The position numbers and the translations under genes were made by a program. Positions 1-5,058 of a DNA stretch of 6,806 bases are shown here, piece after piece (position 1 is the first letter of the stretch; each line of letters starts with the position of its first letter). The notes beneath the pieces are model-generated. The model made no database searches. It was not told the origin of the DNA and saw nothing but the letters and a program-made list of their open reading frames with translations. This DNA comes from an uncultured Prevotella sp. (GTDB lineage Bacteria > Bacteroidota > Bacteroidia > Bacteroidales > Bacteroidaceae), in contig CAJLYG010000170.1 of the NCBI GenBank assembly GCA_905210845.1, positions 1 through 6,806 on the forward strand, given 5' to 3'.

Positions 1-526
1 GGTGCAGGCGGTCGGCATCAGTGGAAAAGACGGTGGTCTGTTAAAGGTGGAAAAGAAATTGTCGGATGGTCAGGACATCGGATATGTAGGAGAAGTAAAG
101 GAAGTAAATCCAAAGATTCTGTATGATCTGCTGGAGAAAGATTTCCTTCCGATTATCTGCCCGATCGGTCTGGATGACAATTATGATACATATAATATCA
201 ATGCGGATGATGCGGCATGTGCGATTGCCCGTGCGGTTTCCGCAGAGAAACTGGCATTCTTAACCGATATCGAGGGAGTATACAAAGATCCGGAAGATCC
301 GTCCACTCTGATTTCCGAACTTACGGTTTCCGATGCAAGAAAACTGATTACAGACGGATATATCGGCGGCGGTATGCTTCCGAAGCTTACAAACTGTATC
401 GAGGCAATGAAGAACGGTGTTGCACGTGTCCATATGCTCGATGGTCGTGTAGAGCATTGCCTGCTTCTGGAGTTCTTTACAGAAAAGGGTATTGGTACTG
501 CGATTTTGAAGGAGCCATTATTCTAA
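1..526 (+). CDS. argB: Acetylglutamate kinase, C-terminal part (cut by window start)
   Basis: ArgB phosphorylates N-acetyl-L-glutamate with ATP, the second step of arginine synthesis, in the cytoplasm. The reading frame is already open at base 1 (first full codon at 2) and ends with TAA at 524-526, so about 174 residues are present. Family length is near 300, so roughly the first 120 residues, with the N-terminal phosphate-binding glycine motif, lie outside the window. Visible family landmarks are [10 protein letters not shown] at the beginning, NINADDAA around residue 66, [11 protein letters not shown] around residue 87, and the substrate/nucleotide-site segment [15 protein letters not shown] around residue 121. 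These are characteristic of amino-acid-kinase-fold ArgB proteins. The GTG at position 2 is an internal Val codon, not a start. Other arg genes would be expected upstream. A hairpin terminator follows at 558-599. Identification is secure; the Lachnospiraceae-like assignment is inferred from overall resemblance. Confidence 0.95.
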   Translation, partial: VQAVGISGKDGGLLKVEKKLSDGQDIGYVGEVKEVNPKILYDLLEKDFLPIICPIGLDDNYDTYNINADDAACAIARAVSAEKLAFLTDIEGVYKDPEDPSTLISELTVSDARKLITDGYIGGGMLPKLTNCIEAMKNGVARVHMLDGRVEHCLLLEFFTEKGIGTAILKEPLF

Positions 527-557
527 GTTGTCCGAATGAAAATGAAATAATTAACAC

Positions 558-599
558 AAACTACCTCTATATACATTTTGTCTATGGAGGTAGTTTTTT
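558..599 (+). terminator. Intrinsic terminator after argB, overlapping the next gene's ribosome site
   Basis: Bases 558-571 (AAACTACCTCTATA) pair with 583-596 (TATGGAGGTAGTTT). This gives 14 pairs with one T.G wobble (568/586), then a T/C mismatch, two more pairs, and the loop ATTTT at 575-579. The 3' arm runs into six T residues at 594-599, the normal form of a Rho-independent terminator. It lies 31 bases after the argB stop. Unusually, the GGAGG ribosome site of the downstream gene (586-590) is inside the 3' arm, paired with CCTC, and the T tract touches the ATG at 600. The structure could therefore also act as an attenuator or a translation block. Confidence 0.85.
586..590 (+). promoter_or_regulatory. 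Shine-Dalgarno site of the YdcZ-type gene, inside a hairpin arm
   Basis: GGAGG is followed by nine bases and then ATG at 600, which is ideal spacing and fixes the start codon. The site is paired with 564-567 in the terminator hairpin, so it should be accessible only when that hairpin is open. It is also one sign that this part of the window is Firmicutes-like, since the genes beyond position 1,170 lack such strong sites. Confidence 0.8.
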
Positions 600-1040
600 A
601 TGTGGGGAATAATAGTCGCATTGATATCCGGTGCGTTGATGAGTGTGCAGGGTGTATTTAATACAGGCGTGACAAAGCAGACGTCTACGTGGCTTGCGTC
701 TGCGTGGGTGGCATTTTCCGGATTTGTTGTTGCGATTGCCCTGTGGGCGATCTTTGAGCGGAATCAGGCAGGGATATTCTCGCTTGCGCAGGTCGATCAC
801 AAATATATGCTGTTAGGCGGTGTGATCGGTGCCTTTATTACATGGACCGTCATTACAGCGATGGCAGGATTGGGACCGGCGAAGGCAGTGCTGCTGATTG
901 TGATTTCGCAGCTATTGATTGCATACCTGATTGAGCTTTTTGGCTGGTTCGGTGTCGAGAAAGCAGATTTTCAGTGGACGAAGCTGGTTGGTATCGTTGT
1001 GTCCGTAGTGGGATTTATCATTTTTCAGTGGGAGAAGTAA
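600..1040 (+). CDS. Small DMT-superfamily membrane protein, YdcZ/DUF606 type
   Basis: The product is a 146-residue, very hydrophobic protein with about five membrane segments: roughly residues 2-21, 31-52, 64-88, 92-117 and 128-144. Length and layout match the YdcZ (DUF606, PF04657) branch of the drug/metabolite transporter superfamily. Recognisable features are the first helix ISGALMSVQGVFNTGV, the central GGVIGAF segment, and LGPAKAVLLIVISQLL leading to LIELFGWFGVE. Members are inner-membrane proteins, often in pairs or as half-size units; their substrates are mostly unknown and none can be inferred here. ATG at 600 is supported by GGAGG at 586-590. The gene lies 73 bases after argB on the same strand, but a terminator separates them, so expression would need read-through or a promoter I could not find in the gap. 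The stop is TAA at 1038-1040. Confidence 0.85.
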   Translation: MWGIIVALISGALMSVQGVFNTGVTKQTSTWLASAWVAFSGFVVAIALWAIFERNQAGIFSLAQVDHKYMLLGGVIGAFITWTVITAMAGLGPAKAVLLIVISQLLIAYLIELFGWFGVEKADFQWTKLVGIVVSVVGFIIFQWEK

Positions 1041-1063
1041 CTTTTTTTCGTGAAATCCGCCTA

Positions 1064-1092
1064 TTGTAATTCCGTGGGAAGTTCTGTACAAT
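1064..1092 (+). promoter_or_regulatory. Sigma-70-type promoter for a gene cut off at the join
   Basis: TTGTAA (1064-1069) and TACAAT (1087-1092) are separated by exactly 17 bases and match the TTGACA/TATAAT consensus at 4 and 5 of 6 positions. This is the vegetative promoter form of Firmicutes, not the Bacteroidetes TAnnTTTG form. Predicted transcription starts near 1099 and reads rightwards. The gene it should drive is missing because the sequence changes origin at about 1,170. Confidence 0.55.
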
Positions 1093-1136
1093 GGGTGTAT
1101 GTCTTGAATATGCAATATGGAATACCAGACTTTTTT

Positions 1137-1158
1137 AGAAGGGAGCTATTTCATTTTG
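1137..1158 (+). promoter_or_regulatory. Ribosome binding site and possible TTG start of a truncated gene
   Basis: AGAAGGGAG at 1137-1145 is a good Shine-Dalgarno match. Ten bases further on is a possible TTG start at 1156-1158, reading Met-Gln-Tyr-Ile-Lys-Phe-Ile before the sequence becomes antisense to lon. Together with the promoter at 1064-1092 this looks like the complete 5' region of a Firmicutes gene of which only a few codons remain. The true start could instead have lain beyond the join. The product cannot be named. Confidence 0.35.
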
Positions 1159-2981
1159 CAGTACATAAAATTTATAATTGCTGGCTGTGTGTTGGCAGCC
1201 GGCAATGCTCCATCGCGTGCTTTGATAAATGCCATCTTGCGCAAGGCCTTGTTGATTTGCTTCTCCAACTGTCTTACACCACTCTCGCGGGTATATTGCT
1301 CAATGATCTTTTCAAGGGCAGGCTTGCTGAACTTGATGGAAGGCACATTGCTATCCAGTCCCGTGTTCTTTAGTTCACGGGGAACGAGGTGTCGCCTGGC
1401 AATCTCTATCTTCTCTTCGGTGATGTATCCGCTCAGCTCGATGATCTCCATGCGGTCGAGAAGTGGGCGAGGGATGGTGTTCAGGTCATTGGCGGTCGCG
1501 ATAAAGAGGACATGCGACAGATCATAGTCCACGTCCAAGTAGTTGTCGTGGAAAGCATTGTTCTGCTCAGGGTCGAGCACTTCCAGTAAGGCAGATGCAG
1601 GGTCGCCGTTAATGGTGTTCTGTGTGACCTTGTCGATCTCATCTAAGATGAAAACAGGATTGGACGAACCTGCTTTCTGAATACTCTTGATGATACGTCC
1701 CGGCATGGCTCCGACATAAGTACGCCTGTGCCCCCGAATTTCCGCTTCATCGTGCAAGCCGCCCAAAGAGATTCTGACATACTTGCGCCGCATGGCTGCC
1801 GCGATACTCTTCCCTAAGGATGTCTTCCCGACTCCAGGAGGACCATATAGGCAGAGGATCGGTGACTTGAGGTCACCCCGCAACTGTAACACGGCGATAT
1901 ATTCCAAAATGCGCTCCTTCACCTTCTCCATGCCGTAGTGATCGTGGTCGAGGATCTTCTGGGCGCGCTTGAGGTTTAGGTCGTCTTTTGTGTATTCCCC
2001 CCATGGAAGGCCAACCAATTGCTCCAGATAGTTGAGCTGTATGCTGTATTCCGGACTCTGTGGGTTGAGCAGTTCCAGTTTGTCCAATTCTTTTTGGAAC
2101 ACCTTGGCAACCTCTTCCGGCCATTTCTTTTTACGGGCTTTCTCTGACAATTCCTTTCGCTCGGGCGAGCCCTCGCCATTGCCTAACTCTGCCTTAATAT
2201 TCTTGATCTGCTGTTGCAGGAAGTATTCGCGTTGTTGCTCATCGATGTCTTGGTGTGTCTTGTTGCGGATATCGTGCTGGAGGTCCATCAACTGCAATTC
2301 CCGGTTCAGGATCTTCAGGCATCCAAATGCACGTTCTACATAAGAATCGTAAGACAGCAACTTGATCTTGTCATTAACAGGGAGGGGCAAATTACAACCG
2401 ACGAAGTCGATGAGCACGATGGAATTCCCGATGTTCGCAAGCGCGAACTGCGACTCGTCGGGGATCTCATCGCTCTCTTGGATATACCTTCCTGCCGTCT
2501 TCCGCAAGTCGTCAATGGCGGCATTGAATTGCTTATCGTCCTTTTCCGGCATGATCTCCGGAGCGGCGGATGTCTTGCCAACCAAGAAAGGCTTATGCTT
2601 CGTGATGCTGTCTAAGTGACATCTTCCCAGTCCTTGGATAATGATCGTGATATTCATTCCTTGTCCAGGCATCTCCAACGTCCTGATGAGGCGGGCATAG
2701 GTGCCAATGGGGTAGAGGTCTTTTTGGGTAGGTTCTTCTACGTCAGCATTCTTTTGGCAGAAAACAGCAAATGTTGCGTCTTCGTTTTTCTTTATCTTTT
2801 CTATTAAATTGAGACTTGCCTTGCGCCCCACGATGACGGGGGTAATCACGCCTGGGAAGAGAACCAGGTTGCGTGTGGCTAAAACCGGTACGTCCCCGTT
2901 CACTTCAACATTAAAGAGTGATGAGATGTCGCCTTCGTAATCGGCAATCATCTGAATAGCTGTTTTAGGTTTATTACTCAT
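1146..2981 (-). pseudogene. lon: ATP-dependent protease Lon, C-terminal protease domain missing at the join
   Basis: Lon is a cytoplasmic ring-shaped AAA+ protease that degrades misfolded and regulatory proteins. The frame gives 611 residues; family members in this phylum are near 820. Seen in order are the LON substrate-binding domain (about 30-230), beginning VPVLATRNLVLFPG; a helical region containing REYFLQQQIKNIKAELG (251-267); and an AAA+ module. That module has Walker A GPPGVGKTS (380-388), Walker B VFILDEIDK (443-451), sensor-1 Asn498 in TAND, and the sensor-2 region SGVRQLEK with Arg570. Family similarity ends around residue 600. The whole Ser-Lys peptidase domain is absent, replaced by a short tail from foreign sequence. 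As read, the product could bind ATP but not cleave peptides. The break is probably an assembly artefact rather than a real mutation. The ATG start at 2979-2981 fits the family N terminus and the promoter at 3034-3041. Confidence 0.93.
1155..1180. other. Probable chimeric join between two genomes
   Basis: To the left, the + strand carries a promoter, a ribosome site and perhaps the first codons of a Firmicutes-type gene. To the right, the - strand carries lon with normal family sequence up to about residue 600 of an expected roughly 820. The lon frame then runs into a short unrelated tail (about INFMYCKMK) and a stop. The boundary lies in an AT-rich stretch, TAAAATTTATAATT (1165-1178), where a short shared sequence could have misled an assembler. 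No transposase, integrase, terminal repeat or target duplication is visible. Confidence 0.75.
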
Positions 2982-2998
2982 ATTTAAACTTGAAATTT

Positions 2999-3023
2999 GG
3001 CGGTCATCATGTCATAAACCGCT
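2999..3023 (-). promoter_or_regulatory. Small hairpin in the lon leader
   Basis: GCGGT (3000-3004) and ACCGC (3018-3022) are perfect complements around a 13-base loop, with a G.T closing pair outside. They lie between the predicted lon transcription start (near 3028) and the lon start codon, so the lon mRNA would begin with this stem. It might affect message stability or ribosome entry. A five-pair stem can also occur by chance. Confidence 0.3.
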
Positions 3024-3033
3024 TTTTAGTGTG

Positions 3034-3041
3034 CAAAGTTA
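3034..3041 (-). promoter_or_regulatory. Bacteroidetes-type promoter (-7 element) of lon
   Basis: Read on the minus strand, this is TAACTTTG followed by CA, an exact match to the Bacteroidetes -7 consensus TAnnTTTG and identical over ten bases to the element upstream of spt. No convincing TTTG -33 element is present, only GTTT about 17 bases upstream. Predicted transcription starts near 3028, giving a leader of about 45 bases. Lon therefore probably has its own transcript despite sharing orientation with trmN6. Confidence 0.6.
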
Positions 3042-3084
3042 CGTATTTTTTATGAGATAAACGATGCTGCTTTCATAAAATGAC

Positions 3085-3144
3085 TTAAAAGGAAGGCGTT
3101 GTCTTCTCCTCACCTTTGGCAAGGAAAGGAATAGGCTTGTTCAT
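3085..3144 (-). CDS. Possible 19-residue peptide overlapping the trmN6 stop (unidentified)
   Basis: A 19-codon frame starts at an ATG (3142-3144) that overlaps the trmN6 stop TGA (3141-3143) as ATGA, the classic arrangement for translational coupling. It begins MNKPIPFLAKGEEK and ends at TAA (3085-3087). It has no recognised domain, signal or membrane segment. It lies upstream of the lon promoter, in the only gap between trmN6 and lon. A chance ATGA followed by a short frame is quite possible, so this is a candidate only. Confidence 0.2.
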   Translation of the reverse strand: MNKPIPFLAKGEEKTTPSF

Positions 3145-3830
3145 CGGATATAGAAATTGTCTGTTAAATTCTGATACCATTCGCTCCTTCTCCCATCCTT
3201 GTCCATCAGTGTCATCTCCTGGAAGTCGGTCCTTTCTGTCTGCCTTTTCGTAAAGGTCAGGAGATATCTTTTGATGGCTTTCTTGGGAACAGTCCGAATC
3301 CCGTATCGCCTTGATACGAAAAATCCTGATATACAAGACTCTGAGATAAACCGCTCAAGATAATCTGAAGGGATGATTGCAGAGAATTCCCCGGTCTCTG
3401 TCAAGAGTCTTTTTACGGAGGTGAAGAGATCTCGATAAGACAGTTTATCGGTATGCCTGGCTGCCAAACGCGCTGTATCAGGATTCTTCAAGCTGTCCAT
3501 AAAAAATGGTGGATTACTGACAATGGTGTCGTATCCCCCTCCCTCGAAATCCTGTATTTTAGTTTCTATAACGCGGATTCTGTCAAAGAAAGGACTGGCT
3601 TGGATGTTTTCTCTTGCCTGTCGGCAAGCATTTGCGTCTATGTCAATGGCTGTTACCTGCGCTTCGGGGAAGCGTTGTGCCATCATGAGCGCAATCAATC
3701 CTGTTCCCGTCCCTATGTCAAGGATGCGCGATCCCTTGCCAGAAGCCCATGCACCGAGCAGCACACCGTCGGTTCCTACTTTCATGGCGCAATGGTCTTG
3801 GTGGATAGTGAATTGCTTGAACGTGAACAC
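3141..3830 (-). CDS. trmN6: tRNA1(Val) adenine-37 N6-methyltransferase TrmN6
   Basis: TrmN6 (YfiC family) uses S-adenosylmethionine to methylate N6 of adenosine 37 next to the anticodon of tRNA1(Val), in the cytoplasm. The 229-residue product begins with the family signature FTFKQFTIHQDHCAMKVGTD (2-21), followed by GVLLGAW. The Rossmann methyltransferase core shows the SAM-binding loop DIGTGTG (38-44), acidic AIDID (61-65) ending strand 2, and the catalytic NPPF motif (106-109) typical of N6-adenine methyltransferases. The start is GTG at 3828-3830. It must be there or later, because an in-frame TAG, the stop of the upstream lipid kinase gene, lies only one codon before it. Homologues I recall start a few residues earlier. 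With a 3-base gap the gene is surely cotranscribed and probably translationally coupled to the lipid kinase. A trmN6-lon neighbourhood is, as I recall, common in Bacteroidales. Confidence 0.9.
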   Translation of the reverse strand: MFTFKQFTIHQDHCAMKVGTDGVLLGAWASGKGSRILDIGTGTGLIALMMAQRFPEAQVTAIDIDANACRQARENIQASPFFDRIRVIETKIQDFEGGGYDTIVSNPPFFMDSLKNPDTARLAARHTDKLSYRDLFTSVKRLLTETGEFSAIIPSDYLERFISESCISGFFVSRRYGIRTVPKKAIKRYLLTFTKRQTERTDFQEMTLMDKDGRRSEWYQNLTDNFYIR

Positions 3831-3833
3831 GCG

Positions 3834-4865
3834 CTATATATTGAGCTTTTTTTGTAATACTTTGCTAAGGGCCTGAAGGTGCTTTCCTCTTTTTTCAAGG
3901 TCATCCCTGACGATATTGATTTCGTTGAACAAGTCGGCTGCGGCATTTTGGATGGCATTGGGTTTCCTCATGCTCTTGTCCGCATCTGGATTGACAATCA
4001 TCCTGATTCCTTTCTCCTCCAAGGACACTTGGATGTCAGCCCCGGTCATCACAGGGTCTCCGTCATAGTGGATAACCCCTGGTTTGGAACGGTGGATATG
4101 CAACTGCTTGCATTTGAATGTCTTGATTTTCGAGTTCTTGTCAAGGGTCTTGTTGAACAGGTCGATACTTACCTGTGGAGCCTCGATCAAATCAAAGGGT
4201 TCCATGATGACCACATCCATCAGTCCATCACTCATTGACGCCTGTGGGGCAATGAAGGCATTGTTCCCATATTGTGACGCATTGGCGCATGAGATCAAGA
4301 ACGCCTTGAAATGTTGAGTGCCAGTCTCATCCTCCAATTCATAGGTTTCAGGCTGGTACTTCAATCCTTCCTTCAGCACGTTTTCCACATAGGTGATGGG
4401 ACCTCTCTTTCCCGCCTCGGCAAATCTTTGGCTGATCTCAGCGTCAAATCCCATGCCACATGTGCAGAAAAACGGATATCCGTTGATGATGCCATAATCG
4501 AGATCATGGATCTCGCATCTGTTGATGATATCAAGAGCTTTCCGGAGATTCATCGGAATCATCAAATGCCTGGCAAGCCCGTTGCCAGAACCGCAGGGCA
4601 TAATGCCAAGGGCGGTCTGGGAATGGACAATGGCGCGAGCCACCTCATTCACAGTCCCGTCGCCACCGATGGCAACTGCAACGTCAAAACCGGCATCCTT
4701 TGCCTCCGTGGCGATCACGGATGCATGTCCGGCATATTCCGTTGCTCTGACTTCATAGTCAAACTTCTCTTTGTCAATATATGAATCAATCATCTCCGGA
4801 ATGCCAGCTTTGTTGCCCGTTCCTGAGACGGGGTTCATGATAAAGACGACTTTCTTCTTCCCCAT
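3834..4865 (-). CDS. Lipid kinase of the diacylglycerol/sphingosine kinase fold
   Basis: This is a 343-residue cytoplasmic or membrane-peripheral kinase of the DAGK_cat family (PF00781; DgkB/YegS-like). Such enzymes phosphorylate the hydroxyl of a neutral lipid using ATP, most often diacylglycerol to phosphatidic acid. Visible motifs are the N-terminal VFIMNPVSGTGNKA (7-20), the nucleotide-binding IGGDGTVNEVARAI (66-79) with the GGDGT signature at 67-71, PCGSGNGLARHL (90-101), the CGMGFDAE segment (136-143), ASMSDGLMDVV (209-219), and HYDGDPVMTG (266-275). Residues about 295-343 form a charged, helical-looking C-terminal extension that I believe is a variable addition in this group. The start ATG at 4863-4865 leads directly into the family N terminus. 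A Bacteroidetes -7 element lies about 40 bases upstream. The gene is divergent from spt and precedes trmN6 by 3 bases. Ceramide or a sphingoid base is an alternative substrate suggested by the neighbour. Confidence 0.88.
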   Translation of the reverse strand: MGKKKVVFIMNPVSGTGNKAGIPEMIDSYIDKEKFDYEVRATEYAGHASVIATEAKDAGFDVAVAIGGDGTVNEVARAIVHSQTALGIMPCGSGNGLARHLMIPMNLRKALDIINRCEIHDLDYGIINGYPFFCTCGMGFDAEISQRFAEAGKRGPITYVENVLKEGLKYQPETYELEDETGTQHFKAFLISCANASQYGNNAFIAPQASMSDGLMDVVIMEPFDLIEAPQVSIDLFNKTLDKNSKIKTFKCKQLHIHRSKPGVIHYDGDPVMTGADIQVSLEEKGIRMIVNPDADKSMRKPNAIQNAAADLFNEINIVRDDLEKRGKHLQALSKVLQKKLNI

Positions 4866-4906
4866 ACCTTATGTTGAATCAATAGAAGGATATTACTATA
4901 TGTTTG

Positions 4907-4914
4907 CAAAAGTA
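4907..4914 (-). promoter_or_regulatory. Bacteroidetes-type -7 element of the lipid kinase-trmN6 unit
   Basis: Read on the minus strand, this is TACTTTTG followed by CA, matching TAnnTTTG exactly. It lies about 40 bases before the ATG at 4865. No good TTTG -33 box is visible at 19-21 bases upstream. It is the only candidate promoter for the two-gene unit, since trmN6 has no upstream gap of its own. Confidence 0.5.
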
Positions 4915-4984
4915 GTAAATTTAGATGATATTCGTATTTTTAAATAATAAATTTTCATGAAAAGAAGAATTTCCGAGAAAAATA

Positions 4985-5015
4985 GTTGAATTATCAGACA
5001 AAATTTGTAACTTTG
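4985..5015 (+). promoter_or_regulatory. Bacteroidetes-type promoter of spt
   Basis: GTTG (4985-4988) and TAACTTTG (5008-5015) are separated by 19 bases, the spacing and sequence expected of the Bacteroidetes primary sigma factor (-33 TTTG, -7 TAnnTTTG). Transcription is predicted to start near 5021, leaving a leader of about 38 AT-rich bases before the ATG at 5059. No Shine-Dalgarno sequence is present, as is usual in this phylum. Confidence 0.7.
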
Positions 5016-5058
5016 CAGCCTGATTTAAAATATAAGAGATTTCTACACCATATTTATA

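Larger units (their letters stand above)
4866..5058. promoter_or_regulatory. Divergent intergenic region between the lipid kinase and spt
   Basis: This 193-base, strongly AT-rich gap holds both outward promoters: a minus-strand -7 element at 4907-4914 and a plus-strand promoter at 4985-5015. I saw no clear operator palindrome and no extra gene. A shared regulator binding between the two promoters (about 4915-4984) is possible but not indicated by any visible repeat. Confidence 0.6.

Noticed and set aside
217..612. Plus-strand frame of 131 codons overlapping argB
   Set aside because: It is a frame shadow of argB that runs on through the terminator hairpin.
1041..1048. T-rich run just after the YdcZ-type gene as a possible terminator
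   Set aside because: No stem-forming sequence precedes the T run, so an intrinsic terminator is not supported.
1117..1527. Plus-strand open frame of 136 codons crossing the join
   Set aside because: Its first part is Firmicutes leader sequence and the rest is antisense to conserved lon codons, so it is a product of the join. Only its possible ribosome site and first few codons are kept as a separate entry.
2032..2615. Several plus-strand frames of 85-133 codons inside lon
   Set aside because: All are antisense to the well-conserved minus-strand lon frame, with no promoter or recognisable product.
2999..3027. Plus-strand hairpin followed by TTTTT as a terminator
   Set aside because: No plus-strand gene lies upstream and the stem is only five pairs; it is more likely part of the lon leader on the minus strand.
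3453..3876. Plus-strand frames of 117 and 134 codons opposite trmN6
   Set aside because: They are antisense shadows of the methyltransferase gene and contain no known motif.
4311..4784. Plus-strand frame of 157 codons opposite the lipid kinase
   Set aside because: It is antisense to a kinase with clear GGDGT and GNGLAR motifs, so it is a shadow.
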